Positions 37,596 to 46,460 of a DNA stretch of 64,000 bases are shown here, in pieces. The DNA comes from CALFMR01 sp035550595 (lineage in GTDB: Bacteria > Acidobacteriota > Vicinamibacteria > Vicinamibacterales > SCN-69-37). The stretch covers positions 1 to 64,000 of the forward strand of contig DASZOV010000053.1 of assembly GCA_035550595.1 (NCBI GenBank), in the 5' to 3' direction. The position numbers and the translations under genes were made by a program. How positions within the stretch are numbered: position 1 is the first letter of the stretch; each line of letters opens with the position of its first letter. The notes under the pieces were generated by a model. That model had not been told where the DNA came from and did not search any database. It saw only the letters and a program-made list of their open reading frames with translations.

Positions 37596-38924
37596 GTGAG
37601 GCAGGACATCGACACCACGCACGCGGACGAGGCCGAGCGGGCCGTGCTCGGCGCGTGCCTGATTCGGGAGTCGGCGGTCGACGAAATCGCCGACTGGCTG
37701 GAGCCCGGGCACTTCCGGCGCGGCCATCATCGCGCCGTCTACGCGGCCGTGCTGGACCTGCACCGCCGGGGGCAGCCGTCAGATCTCGTGACGCTGCGTG
37801 ACGCGCTCGAAGCGTCGGGCACGCTCGACCAGGTGGGCGGCGTGGCGGTGATTGCCAGCCTCACCGATGGCGTGCCGAAGACGGCGAACGTGGAGCACTA
37901 CGCCCGCATCGTCCGCGACAAGGCGCTGATTCGGGCCGTGCGCGACGAATGCCGGCGGCTCGTCGACGAGGCCGAGCGCGAGGGGCAGAGCGGCGCGGCG
38001 CTGCTGGAGCAGGCCGAAGCGGCGATCTATCGCATCGGCTCGACCAGCGTGCGGACGGATTGGGTGTCCGCCGAACAACTCGCCGACGAGCTCGGTCCGG
38101 TCGTCGAGCGGCTGACCGAGCAGCATCAGGCCATCAGCGGTGTGCCGTCCGGGTTGGCGGATCTCGACTGGCTGACGCGCGGCTGGCAGGCGGGGGATCT
38201 TGTCGTGCTCGGTGCCAGACCCTCAAGCGGAAAGACGGCATGCGCGCTGCAATTCGCGATGCGCGCGGCCGTCAATGTGCAGGTGGCGTTTTTCTCGGTC
38301 GAGATGGGGTTGCAGGCGATCGGCTTGCGTGCGCTGACAGCCGAGGCGCAGATCGACGGCTTCAGGCTCATGAGCGGCTACGTGCGCGATGACGTGTCGC
38401 TACATCGACTCGGCGAAGGACTCGCGGCGCTCGGATCGCGCCGGCTGTGGATCGATGAATCGCCGCGCCTGTCGCCGGTGTCGATGCGATCCCGGTTGCG
38501 TCGTTTGCGCTCGATGACCGGGGCGATCGGGCTCGTCATCGTCGACTACCTACAACTGCTTGACCCGTTGCCCGAGCATCGGCGCGAGTCGCGCACAAAT
38601 CAAGTCGCTGGCATCAGTCGCGCGCTCAAGGTGATGGCGCGGGAATTCGCGGTGCCGTTCATTGCGCTGGCGCAACTCAACCGGCAACTAGAGCAGGCCG
38701 GCGACAAGCGGCCGAGGTTGAGCGACCTGAAGGATAGCGGCGCGATCGAGCAAGACGCCGACGTCGTGCTGTTCCTCCACCGGCCTGAACTCTACGAGCG
38801 GGATAAGCCCGAACTCGAAGGGCTCGCCGAGTTGCATTTAGCGAAGCACCGCAACGGTCCGCTCGGCACGGTCCCGCTCACGTTCCATAAGGCGCAGATG
38901 CGTTTCGAAGCGAGGCAAGCATGA
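37596..38924 (+). CDS. dnaB: Replicative DNA helicase, DnaB family
   Basis: 442 aa from GTG 37596 with GGGAG 8 bases upstream. N-terminal DnaB domain (AERAVLGACLIRESAVDEIA, LEPGHFRRGHHRAVYAAVLD), then RecA-like C-terminal domain: Walker A GARPSSGKT (206-214), AFFSVEMG, Walker B LVIVDYLQLL, and the KHRNGPLG arginine-finger region. Complete. Loads with the upstream initiator at the candidate origin. Confidence 0.95.
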   Translation: MRQDIDTTHADEAERAVLGACLIRESAVDEIADWLEPGHFRRGHHRAVYAAVLDLHRRGQPSDLVTLRDALEASGTLDQVGGVAVIASLTDGVPKTANVEHYARIVRDKALIRAVRDECRRLVDEAEREGQSGAALLEQAEAAIYRIGSTSVRTDWVSAEQLADELGPVVERLTEQHQAISGVPSGLADLDWLTRGWQAGDLVVLGARPSSGKTACALQFAMRAAVNVQVAFFSVEMGLQAIGLRALTAEAQIDGFRLMSGYVRDDVSLHRLGEGLAALGSRRLWIDESPRLSPVSMRSRLRRLRSMTGAIGLVIVDYLQLLDPLPEHRRESRTNQVAGISRALKVMAREFAVPFIALAQLNRQLEQAGDKRPRLSDLKDSGAIEQDADVVLFLHRPELYERDKPELEGLAELHLAKHRNGPLGTVPLTFHKAQMRFEARQA

Positions 38925-39094
38925 CAGATCGCCCATTCGCGGACGCACTGTTGGCGCTCACGCTATCGCTGTCCTACGCGCAACGCGCGGGCGCGCCCAT
39001 AGATGTGCTTGACCTGCTCATCGCCGCGAAGGCCGCGCTTTTACGCGAGGAACAGCGGCGATTCGAAGCGGCGCAGACCAGGAGGACGGCATGA
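38921..39094 (+). CDS. Short helical protein
   Basis: 57 aa, alanine- and leucine-rich helices (FADALLALTLSLSYAQRAGA, DLLIAAKAALLREEQRRFEA). ATGA overlaps with the helicase and the next gene. Unknown. Confidence 0.55.
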   Translation: MTDRPFADALLALTLSLSYAQRAGAPIDVLDLLIAAKAALLREEQRRFEAAQTRRTA

Positions 39095-39387
39095 AGTCGC
39101 CAATGGACACGCTAGTTGATCAGGCGTGCGGGTTCGATCCGGCTGAGGCTGACAATCTTTGGAAAAAGCTCGACGTAGAACGCAGAGATGCCGTCATGCA
39201 GGCAATCGACGAACTGATCGCGTGGTGGCTCTCGAAGCGACCGGAGGGATGGTCGAAGCGTAGACATCTCGCGAATCCGCTTGTTAATCGCCATCTCGGC
39301 CTACTAGAGGAATGCGCATTGGCGACCTCGGCCGCGCGACTCGTTCGCTTGGGATGGACGGTTCCTCGCCGAAGGAAGGCCCGATGA
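39091..39387 (+). CDS. Hypothetical protein
   Basis: 98 aa, helical (VERRDAVMQAIDELIAWWLS), basic C-terminus. Lower GC. ATGA overlaps at both ends. Unknown. Confidence 0.6.
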   Translation: MKSPMDTLVDQACGFDPAEADNLWKKLDVERRDAVMQAIDELIAWWLSKRPEGWSKRRHLANPLVNRHLGLLEECALATSAARLVRLGWTVPRRRKAR

Positions 39388-39689
39388 GCGACTACGCCCT
39401 GACGCCGTACGAGCCGCCTGCTCGCGTCGAGCCGGTGAAGGAGACTCGCGCCGAAACTCGCCACCGGCTGGAAGCGCGACGGCAGGCCGAGATGGTGCGC
39501 CGACACGGCGTGGGACCGGAAGGCGCGACGTGCGGCGAATGTGCGTCATTCGTCACCGTAGAAGGCAACACACGCAATTACCTCAAGTGCCGCCGGTATG
39601 GCCTGTCGCGCGCGGAGTCGACGGACTGGCGCGCGAAGTGGGCGGCCTGCGGGGCATTTACGCCGCGTGACGCGGCACAGAAGGGATGA
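39384..39689 (+). CDS. Small zinc-binding phage protein
   Basis: 101 aa: a charged helix, then CGECASFVTVEGNTRNYLKC and WRAKWAACGAF, a CxxC...C...C layout common in phage early proteins. GAAGGAAGG upstream. Unknown role. Confidence 0.65.
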   Translation: MSDYALTPYEPPARVEPVKETRAETRHRLEARRQAEMVRRHGVGPEGATCGECASFVTVEGNTRNYLKCRRYGLSRAESTDWRAKWAACGAFTPRDAAQKG

Positions 39690-39693
39690 GGCG

Positions 39694-40947
39694 ATGACGA
39701 ACGAGAGCACGAAATGGCCGTATGTCGTCCGACAGGACAACGCCGCGTGCGATGAGTGCGGCGCGGGCGCGTATTGGAGCGTGGTATTCGCGCTCGAAGA
39801 CGTGGCGCTATCGACGAGTTTTGAGGACCGCGACGAGGCGGAACATCGCGCCCATGAAGTCAACGAGGCGTACCGGCGCGGGAAGGAGGCGGCGATGACC
39901 GCATCCGCTGAATCTGCTCGTCGCCTCGAAGACCTACGCGTCGCGCTGATCCGCGCGATCAATACCGCGTTGGCCCATGCTGGCGTCGAGTTGCCGGCGT
40001 CGGCGGCAGCGACGGTGGAACCAACAGCGACCGTCTGGACGCCAGAGTTCGCGGCGGCGTTTGATGCCTCCACGCCCACCGACGAGCAACGCCTGACCGC
40101 GACCGTCGAGGGGTGTCGCGCCCAACTGGAGGCCGAACGAGAGTTGCACCGCGAGGAGATGGCCGCCATCACGGCCGAACGTGCGGCGCTCGCCGACTAT
40201 CTCCAGGACGGCGAGACAGTCGTTGAGTGCGTCAAGCGGATCGCGGCTGAGCGGGACCGCTGGCGGGCAGAGGTCGGGAGTGCGCAGTCGGCCAGGGCTG
40301 AGGCCACGTCCCGCGCCGAAGGGCTGGAGGTTGAGCGGGATCGCTATCGCCGCGCTGTCGACGAACTGATCACTCGCATCAATCGCGCCGAGCGATCGGC
40401 GGCGGATGAAAAGCGGCTGGGCGACGACGCCCGCCGCGCCCTTGCCGATGCCACGCGCTGGCGGCCGATGAGCGAAGCGAAGGCGGGCGCTGAAGTAGTG
40501 ATGTGCGGCCGCTTCGGCTGCCAAACCACGACCAACGCCGGCCATTACGCCGAGTCTCCGGGCGCCTTCGGCTGGCTCCCGCTCCCGCCGCTCCCGACCG
40601 CGCCGGTCACGGAGACCACGCCGGCCGCGCCGCCTGACCCGAACGTCTTCACGGCGACCGTTCGCGCGGCGAGCACCGTCATTCCGCGAGAAGACGCGGG
40701 GGCGGATGCGCCATCTGACGACCTCGAACCCACCGGCTACGAGGAACTCAAGAACCGGAGCGCCGAGGTCATCGACCGGATTTGGCATCGGTATCCGACA
40801 TGCACGGCCCCCTGGACGAGCCTCTGCTCGTCCATGTCTCACGGATTCGTCTGCACCCGCAAGGGAAACCATGCGGGGCCGCATGTGGCGTACGGCGCCC
40901 GCCCGTTCGCCTGGTGGCCGAATCACCCGGCGCCGGAGGCGAAGTAG
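39694..40947 (+). CDS. Long coiled-coil phage protein
   Basis: 417 aa: N-terminal CDECG zinc pair, a coiled coil (about 128-250: LTATVEGCRAQLEAERELHR, AERDRWRAEVGSAQSARAEA), a middle stretch WRPMSEAKAGAEVVMCGRFG, and a C-terminal four-cysteine part (CTAPWTSLCSSMSHGFVCTR, NHAGPHVAYG) often seen in phage hypotheticals. ATG 39694 with GGGATGAGG upstream. Function unknown. Confidence 0.65.
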   Translation: MTNESTKWPYVVRQDNAACDECGAGAYWSVVFALEDVALSTSFEDRDEAEHRAHEVNEAYRRGKEAAMTASAESARRLEDLRVALIRAINTALAHAGVELPASAAATVEPTATVWTPEFAAAFDASTPTDEQRLTATVEGCRAQLEAERELHREEMAAITAERAALADYLQDGETVVECVKRIAAERDRWRAEVGSAQSARAEATSRAEGLEVERDRYRRAVDELITRINRAERSAADEKRLGDDARRALADATRWRPMSEAKAGAEVVMCGRFGCQTTTNAGHYAESPGAFGWLPLPPLPTAPVTETTPAAPPDPNVFTATVRAASTVIPREDAGADAPSDDLEPTGYEELKNRSAEVIDRIWHRYPTCTAPWTSLCSSMSHGFVCTRKGNHAGPHVAYGARPFAWWPNHPAPEAK

Positions 40948-41097
40948 ATGGCGCTGACCGCGGCGATCGCGTCCGTGATGGGACAGACACTGCTGCTCGC
41001 GTGGAGCGGCGAGACGTTCGTGCTCAGCGCGACGCCTGTCTGGGTGCGGCCGGTGGCGGTGGCGCTCAGCGTGGCCACGCCGATGAGGACGGAGTAA
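40948..41097 (+). CDS. Very small hydrophobic protein
   Basis: 49 aa: AIASVMGQTLLLAWSGETFV and VAVALSVATP. Starts 1 bp after the previous stop. Possibly a small membrane protein; weak support. Confidence 0.4.
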   Translation: MALTAAIASVMGQTLLLAWSGETFVLSATPVWVRPVAVALSVATPMRTE

Positions 41098-41100
41098 CCC

Positions 41101-41541
41101 ATGCCGAAACTGACCACAGAAGAACTCACGCAGATCGCGACGCGTGGCTACGTCTCCATCAACGGCGAGACGGCGCGGCAGATCGTTTCCGAACTCATTG
41201 AGCGCCGTGTGGCTGATCCGCAGCCGATCCACATCAACGACACGACCGTCGCGCGAATCGCTGGCCACATCGCCGGGCACATCTGGTCAGCGTGTGACGA
41301 TCCGTCACCAAAGGATAGCGACGTCGCGCACGATGCTGTCTTGTTCGCCCGCGCCATCGTGGCCGAAGTGCGGCGCACCGAGCCGACGCTGGCCAAGTCG
41401 AATCGATTTGACTGTGCGAACTGCGGCGTCGGCGTGGCCGTCGACGAAGACGGCTGTTGCCAGACGTGCGGGAACGACTCGTCGGTCGTGATCGACGGCG
41501 TTGTCTTCCGGAATCCGGTCCGCGCTGAGGAGTCCCGCTAA
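41101..41541 (+). CDS. Hypothetical protein with C-terminal zinc ribbon
   Basis: 146 aa: TEELTQIATRGYVSINGETA, helices, then CANCGVGVAVDEDGCCQTCG. TAATG overlap to the next gene. Unknown. Confidence 0.6.
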   Translation: MPKLTTEELTQIATRGYVSINGETARQIVSELIERRVADPQPIHINDTTVARIAGHIAGHIWSACDDPSPKDSDVAHDAVLFARAIVAEVRRTEPTLAKSNRFDCANCGVGVAVDEDGCCQTCGNDSSVVIDGVVFRNPVRAEESR

Positions 41542-41768
41542 TGCCACGAGTGATCCGTCAATTGCCGTCGCGCTACGCGGACACATTTCGGCAAATAAAC
41601 GTTGAAAGCGGTCCACCGATCATGACGTCCGTTGGCCCAATCAAGCGGTTACGAAAGTTCTGGGAGTGTCGACTCTGCGGCATGCACATACGGCCGAACG
41701 CCGCCGGTGCCCAGTCGCACAAGGCAATGCACGTTCGGCAAGCGTTGCGCCATGAGGAGTCCCGCTGA
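41541..41768 (+). CDS. Small C2H2-type zinc-finger protein
   Basis: 75 aa: CRLCGMHIRPNAAGAQSHKA MHVR fits CxxC...HxxxH. ATG in a TAATG overlap; TGATG overlap to the next gene. Probably nucleic-acid binding. Confidence 0.55.
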   Translation: MPRVIRQLPSRYADTFRQINVESGPPIMTSVGPIKRLRKFWECRLCGMHIRPNAAGAQSHKAMHVRQALRHEESR

Positions 41769-42139
41769 TGCCGCCTATCACCGATCCCGTCGTGATCGCG
41801 GTAGTGCGTCAGGTCCAGCGTGAGTTGACGCCGGAGAACTATGACCAACGGCAGTGGTGCGGTACGGCGTGTTGTATTGCCGGACACATTGAGCGCGTCG
41901 CGCGACAGGTATGCCCTGACCGATTGGTCGGCGACACGCATTGTGAGCGCGCGGCGGAAGTGCTCGGCATTGATGCCGATCTCGCCGATGGCAATCTATT
42001 TGATGCCTCGCCTTACCTCAGTTGGCCGGCACCGTTCTCTGACGACTGGGACGACACGATGGATCAGTTCGATCGTGACGAATGGCGCGTGGCCATCGCC
42101 CGCCGCCGCCTCGACTACTTCCTGGAGACCGGCGAATGA
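41768..42139 (+). CDS. Conserved phage protein, CGTACCIAGH type
   Basis: 123 aa with DQRQWCGTACCIAGHIERVA and ERAAEVLGIDADLADGNLFD, a pattern common in phage and actinobacterial early proteins of unknown function. ATGA overlap to the next gene. Confidence 0.65.
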   Translation: MPPITDPVVIAVVRQVQRELTPENYDQRQWCGTACCIAGHIERVARQVCPDRLVGDTHCERAAEVLGIDADLADGNLFDASPYLSWPAPFSDDWDDTMDQFDRDEWRVAIARRRLDYFLETGE

Positions 42140-42657
42140 CACGAAGCTGCTACAGCGAAGACTTCGGCGACGACTATCCCGGCCAGATGGAGCTATATCG
42201 CGCGAACGTGCGCCGCTCCATCCGAAGCGCGAAGGGGCAGGCCCGCCTGCGCGAACTGCGCGACGCGCTCGACGCCATGCCTGAGAAGCGGCTCGCGGCG
42301 GACGTATTCCTTGATCCGGCCAACGCCTGCGCGCTCGGCGTGTGGGCGCGCGCGCATCGCGGGATGAATGCCGCGCTCGATGCGGCGGTGGACGGATTCG
42401 ATGGCGACGATCAGGGCACGGCCGATCTGTTGGGTAAATTCGGCTGGCCGCGCCTGGTCGTGCTGGATCTCGTCTACGAGAACGACCGTCACGAGACCGT
42501 CCGTGAGCCGGATCGACTCGGTCCGCATGACTCGCCGTACGCCTACTGCACCGGCCGCGATTGGCCCCTGCGTAAGTGGCGCAGCGAGACCGACGAGGAA
42601 CGACACGCGCGCGTGCTGGCGTGGGTGAAGGGGCAGATCGTGGAGGCCCGCGCATGA
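42136..42657 (+). CDS. Conserved phage protein of unknown function
   Basis: 173 aa: MTRSCYSEDFGDDYPGQMEL, YRANVRRSIRSAKGQARLRE, LRDALDAMPEKRLAADVF, CALGVWARAHRG. A family found repeatedly in phages. ATGA overlaps both sides. Confidence 0.7.
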   Translation: MTRSCYSEDFGDDYPGQMELYRANVRRSIRSAKGQARLRELRDALDAMPEKRLAADVFLDPANACALGVWARAHRGMNAALDAAVDGFDGDDQGTADLLGKFGWPRLVVLDLVYENDRHETVREPDRLGPHDSPYAYCTGRDWPLRKWRSETDEERHARVLAWVKGQIVEARA

Positions 42658-42863
42658 CCGTCTATGTCATCACCTGCACCGATCCGGCCGATCGTGGATC
42701 GGAATGCTGGCCGCATGGCGTCTATCGGTCGCAAGATGCCGCGCGCAACGCGTATCGGCGGCTCTGTCATGACTCGTATGTGACCGTGCGACTCAATGCA
42801 GTCCGTGTGCATGAGCCGCGCCGTCAGGCCAAGCGGAGAAAAAGCGTGTGCTCGAACCGATGA
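42654..42863 (+). CDS. Small hypothetical protein
   Basis: 69 aa: VYVITCTDPADRGSECWPHG, VYRSQDAARNAYRRLCHDS, basic end. Overlaps the minus-strand gene below by 40 bp. Unknown. Confidence 0.55.
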   Translation: MTVYVITCTDPADRGSECWPHGVYRSQDAARNAYRRLCHDSYVTVRLNAVRVHEPRRQAKRRKSVCSNR

Positions 42864-43039
42864 TTCCGATCCTGCACGATCGCGCGCTGCCAACATCGCG
42901 TGTCATCGAACCATACCCACACGACCGCACCGGTGTGCAGCCCGTGCGGGCAGTCGAGCAGGTAATGGCCGTGGGGCGCACTGTCGTCGTCCCACTCGAT
43001 CAGGCGGACGTGAGCGTCGGGTCGGTCAGGTGGTCGCAT
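42824..43039 (-). CDS. Antisense small protein
   Basis: 71 aa, unusually protein-like for a minus-strand frame here: HVRLIEWDDDSAPHGHYLLD, CPHGLHTGAVVWVWFDD. The plus-strand alternative (42848-43087) looks less like a protein. No clear Shine-Dalgarno site. It would be the only leftward gene in the late-early region. Confidence 0.45.
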   Translation of the reverse strand: MRPPDRPDAHVRLIEWDDDSAPHGHYLLDCPHGLHTGAVVWVWFDDTRCWQRAIVQDRNHRFEHTLFLRLA

Positions 43040-43083
43040 GCCGGGCAGTCTAGCGCGGCGGGTGGGACAGGGCAGGTCAGAGG

Positions 43084-43530
43084 GTGAAGAGTCTGGAAGT
43101 AGTCCCGCTCACGCTCGCTGAGGCGAATGCTTTCGTGGCGCGTCACCATCGCCATCACGGCGTGGTGCGTGGGCACAAGTTCTCGCTCGGCGTCGATCAC
43201 GACGGGAGCATCGTGGGCGTCGCCATTGTTGGCCGCCCGGTATCGCGAGTGCTCGACAACGGGTGGACGCTCGAAGTGACGCGCGTCTGCACAGACGGGA
43301 CGAAAAATGCGGCGTCGATGCTCTACGGAGCATGCCGTCGCGCCACGTTCGCACTGGGATATCGACGGCTCGTGACCTACATCTTGCAACGTGAGTCCGG
43401 CGTGTCGCTGCGCGCCGCTGGCTGGCGCGTGGTTGGCGAATCGCGCGGCGGCTCGTGGTCACGGCACTCGCGTCCGCGCGTGGATACACATCCGATGGAG
43501 GCGAAATTGAGATACGAGGCAACGGAATGA
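43084..43530 (+). CDS. XF1762-family (GNAT-like) protein
   Basis: 148 aa from GTG 43084. LEVVPLTLAEANAFVARHHR, HHGVVRGHKFSLGVDHDG, GVAIVGRPVSRVLDNGWTLE, VTRVCTDGTKNAASMLYGAC and YILQRESGVSLRAAGWRVVG are the family pattern, related to acetyltransferases. Common in phages; function unknown. Confidence 0.85.
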   Translation: MKSLEVVPLTLAEANAFVARHHRHHGVVRGHKFSLGVDHDGSIVGVAIVGRPVSRVLDNGWTLEVTRVCTDGTKNAASMLYGACRRATFALGYRRLVTYILQRESGVSLRAAGWRVVGESRGGSWSRHSRPRVDTHPMEAKLRYEATE

Positions 43531-43675
43531 ACCGCGCGACCCGAGACAAGTTCGTGAGCGGCACGGACCAGCGGAACCTGACGAGCGGTAACGGTGCTAA
43601 AATAAGCGGAGCGCGACGGTGCTGACAACACCGCCACGCCCCTCACCACAACGCGCGGATAGGAGCCGCGCTGCC

Positions 43676-44191
43676 ATGGCTATTCAGCAGTCTAGCAAAC
43701 GGTCGAGAAGAGGCGTAGCGAGCCAGGCCCCGCGCCTGTTGACTGCAGGTGATGCGCTCGCGCGGTCGGCCGCGTCGCAACGTTTTTTGGCGAAGGTTCA
43801 CAAGATATCGTCAGGATGTTGGTTGTGGACGGGCGCCAAGAAAGAGACTGGCTACGGAATGATGCGAGTGTGCGGCCGGATCACTGGCGCTCATCGCGCG
43901 GCCTACCTGTTATTGGTCGGCGATATTCCTGCCGACCGCGAGGTCGATCACTTATGCCGTAATCGCGGATGCGTCAACCCGGCTCATCTTGAGTTGGTCA
44001 CACATAAGGAAAATTCAATGCGCGGCGACACGATCTCGTCGCGCAACGCGGCGAAAACACATTGCGCGAACGGGCACGAGTTCGCCGTCCACGGGATGAT
44101 CAGTCGGCGCGGGTCGCGCGTGTGTCGGTTATGTCGGAATCAACGCAAGCGCGAATGGAAGGAGCGGAGGCGGCTGTGCAGCGCAGCGTAA
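43676..44191 (+). CDS. HNH endonuclease, probable homing-type insertion
   Basis: 171 aa from ATG 43676 with AGGAG upstream. HNH core EVDHLCRNRGCVNPAHLELV, preceded by CWLWTGAKKETGYGMMRVCG and followed by a CANGHEF...CRLCRNQRKREWK zinc part. Lower GC than neighbours. It separates a fragment (43527-43625) that resembles the start of the downstream methylase from the methylase itself, as expected of an inserted homing nuclease. Confidence 0.85.
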   Translation: MAIQQSSKRSRRGVASQAPRLLTAGDALARSAASQRFLAKVHKISSGCWLWTGAKKETGYGMMRVCGRITGAHRAAYLLLVGDIPADREVDHLCRNRGCVNPAHLELVTHKENSMRGDTISSRNAAKTHCANGHEFAVHGMISRRGSRVCRLCRNQRKREWKERRRLCSAA

Positions 44192-44808
44192 GGGACCGAT
44201 TTGTCAGCGGCACGGGCGCGCCGACTTCGCCGTCGGCTATGTGGCAGACCCCGCCGGCCGTCTTCGCCGCACTCCACGAGCAAATCCACTTCGACCTCGA
44301 CCTCTGCGCTGACGTCGATCGCGCGCTCCTGCCGCGCTGGTTCGGGCCTGGCAGCGAACTCGCCAAGGACGCGCTGACGGCCGCATGGATGAGGTATGGC
44401 GAACGAGGATTTTGCAACCCGCCGTACGGCGTCTTCATCCGTGACCTCCTCGTCAAGGCCAGCGCCGAGCAGGTCAACGGCTTCCTGTCGGCGCTGCTGC
44501 TGCCGGTGCGGATGACGCGGGCCTTTCACGAATTCGTGTTGTCCGGCGACGCGCGGATCTTGATGTGCGACCGGCGGATCGCGTTCTTTGAGGACGGCCT
44601 GCCACGGCTTAACGAGCGGACCTGGCGCGAGAAGGGGAAGGCCATCGCCGACCCGGCGCTGTTCGATTCGATGATTGTTGTCTTCGACCCGTCGCGTATG
44701 GGCCAGGCCACGACGATCGAGACGTGGCGTGTGCCGCCGCACGTCAGCAAGGACGACCTGGCGCGGGCCGCCGAGGCGCGGCTGGCGCGGGAGTGGGCGA
44801 CCGCATGA
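44176..44808 (+). CDS. Phage DNA N-6-adenine methyltransferase (Dam-like)
   Basis: 210 aa from GTG 44176 with GGAGG 5 bases upstream; ATG 44155 is an alternative. MWQTPPAVFAALHEQIHFDL, CADVDRALLPRWFG and the catalytic FCNPPYG (motif IV NPPY) mark the phage Dam family. It methylates adenine, probably to evade host restriction. Its first residues (DRFVSGT) resemble a fragment upstream of the HNH gene. Confidence 0.9.
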   Translation: MQRSVRDRFVSGTGAPTSPSAMWQTPPAVFAALHEQIHFDLDLCADVDRALLPRWFGPGSELAKDALTAAWMRYGERGFCNPPYGVFIRDLLVKASAEQVNGFLSALLLPVRMTRAFHEFVLSGDARILMCDRRIAFFEDGLPRLNERTWREKGKAIADPALFDSMIVVFDPSRMGQATTIETWRVPPHVSKDDLARAAEARLAREWATA

Positions 44809-45062
44809 CGGAGCGGACCGCTTCTGGGCATCCCATCAGACGCTGTCGCCTCTGTGCTGAGCGATGGGCGCAAGATAGTCGTGGTTTGTGCCGGTCCTGC
44901 GGGCGTGACTCTCCGCGTCCGTCCAGTAGAGGGCAGATTCACGAGCGATGGATATCGGCTCAGGCAGAGACATGCGCGCGGCGATTGCCGCGATCCATGG
45001 GTCCGATCGGCACTATCACTTATGGAGGCGTCGAGTTCGATGTGATGTGGAATGGGACGTAA
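44805..45062 (+). CDS. Small zinc-ribbon protein
   Basis: 85 aa: CRLCAERWAQDSRGLCRSCG, then a short tail TITYGGVEFDVMWNGT. ATGA overlap with the methylase. Unknown. Confidence 0.5.
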   Translation: MTERTASGHPIRRCRLCAERWAQDSRGLCRSCGRDSPRPSSRGQIHERWISAQAETCARRLPRSMGPIGTITYGGVEFDVMWNGT

Positions 45063-45243
45063 ACGGTCGACGCCCACTGACGCCATCGCCATCCTCATGC
45101 GCTACCACGATGCCGCCTGGGACGCGATGCATGACGCGGCCACCATTCAGCGCGATCGACGCCGCGCCGAGCGTGAGGTGCGCGCGTTCGCGCTGGCGAT
45201 TCGGGTGCTGGAGCGCGACATTCACGCGGAGGGCGCGCTGTGA
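45052..45243 (+). CDS. Small helical protein
   Basis: 63 aa: TDAIAILMRYHDAAWDAMHD and RREAERE-like charged helix. Overlaps both neighbours. Unknown. Confidence 0.5.
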   Translation: MGRKRSTPTDAIAILMRYHDAAWDAMHDAATIQRDRRRAEREVRAFALAIRVLERDIHAEGAL

Positions 45244-45626
45244 GACGCCGCTCCCGCCATCCCGGCGCCCGTCGCCGCCCTGTCACCACGGCCGACCACG
45301 TGGCGCATCTCGTCGGCCAGTGCCGCCTAGCCGGCCTCCCGCTGCCGGAGCGGGAACTCCGCTTCTGGCCGGGCCGACGCTTCGCCTTCGATCTGGCGTG
45401 GCCGGATCGACGCTTGGCCGTGGAGATCGACGGCGGCGTGTGGACGGCGGGCCGCCACGTGCGGGGCGCAGGCTATACGCGTGATTGCGTCAAGTTCGCG
45501 GAGGCGGCCATTCGCGGCTGGATCGTGATCCGCGTCACGACCGGGCATGTCGTGTCCGGGGAAGCCGTGGAGTGGGTGCGGAGATTTCTAGAACGCGACG
45601 AAGCGCCTGACGGCGCGAAGGAGTAG
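45240..45626 (+). CDS. PD-(D/E)xK endonuclease (DUF559/Vsr-like)
   Basis: 128 aa from GTG 45240. The core is RRFAFDLAWPDRRLAVEIDG followed by VWTAGRHVRGAGYTRDCVKF and GWIVIRVTTGHV, giving D...ExD-type strands and the later basic residues. Common in phages near Holliday-junction or terminase functions. GTGA overlap. Confidence 0.75.
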   Translation: MRRRSRHPGARRRPVTTADHVAHLVGQCRLAGLPLPERELRFWPGRRFAFDLAWPDRRLAVEIDGGVWTAGRHVRGAGYTRDCVKFAEAAIRGWIVIRVTTGHVVSGEAVEWVRRFLERDEAPDGAKE

Positions 45627-45630
45627 ACCG

Positions 45631-46173
45631 ATGTTCGAGACCGCCTGTATCCCGATGCTGATCAATAAGGCCACGCTGCGGCGCGAGATGGATGACGAGG
45701 AGTCCTATCGCGTTGCCGACGTGACGCTGCTGTTAGAGCCGTTCAGCCGCGAGTTGGCGGCCGAACTCGGCGAGCACATTGCCGCGCATCTCTTCGAGGA
45801 CGACGAGATGCGCCCCGAAGTCGAGAAGGTCAACCTCTCTCTCAATGCGCCGGATCAGCGCGTCATTGTGGCAAGTGCGCCGGATGCGCCCGCGCTGGCC
45901 GAACTGAAGTCTGTCACGATCGGCGCGCTGGCTGTGACGCGTAAGGCGAAGGAGGATCACGAATGGTATCGCGCGACGATCGAGGCGCGAATCGATCTGC
46001 GTGAGCGCGAGATTCGCGAGTTCTTGTTTCATCACTTCGGCGAGTTGCGCGTGTTCACGTTCTATCCGGAGCAGACACCGTTGTTCGGAGGCCACGGCGC
46101 GACGTTGACGAACGCCGACACCGGCGAAGTCCTGGCCGAGTGGAATGGCGGGGCTGGGGAGGCGACGCACTGA
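45631..46173 (+). CDS. Phage protein of unknown function
   Basis: 180 aa: MLINKATLRREMDDEESYRV, ADVTLLLEPFSRELAAELGE, HIAAHLFEDDEMRPEVEKVN. An assembly- or recombination-linked role cannot be stated. TGATG overlap to the next gene. Confidence 0.65.
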   Translation: MFETACIPMLINKATLRREMDDEESYRVADVTLLLEPFSRELAAELGEHIAAHLFEDDEMRPEVEKVNLSLNAPDQRVIVASAPDAPALAELKSVTIGALAVTRKAKEDHEWYRATIEARIDLREREIREFLFHHFGELRVFTFYPEQTPLFGGHGATLTNADTGEVLAEWNGGAGEATH

Positions 46174-46460
46174 TGGCTGATGAATTCAGCGGGCTCCCGG
46201 TGTTACCGGCGGCGTTAGCCTGCGGGCTTGCGTTGCAGCGGATAGTTGGGGACCGGCTCAGCCGCGACCAGTGCCTTGACCTTTGGCGCGAACAGAAGCG
46301 GAACGAGCTGAACATGGTTGGCGTCATGCTCGAAATCTTTGAGCGCGGCTGCTACTTCACGCCCGCTCGGCCGGAAGCCCTCGCCATGCGGTCGGCTTTT
46401 GAGGCCGCCCGCCAGAAGCTGCGCGGGAACTGGGAGCCGCGAGGAGGAGCGACGACATGA
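46173..46460 (+). CDS. Hypothetical protein
   Basis: 95 aa, helical: PVLPAALACGLALQRIVGDR, DQCLDLWREQKRNELNMVGV. ATGA overlap to the next gene. Unknown. Confidence 0.6.
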   Translation: MADEFSGLPVLPAALACGLALQRIVGDRLSRDQCLDLWREQKRNELNMVGVMLEIFERGCYFTPARPEALAMRSAFEAARQKLRGNWEPRGGATT

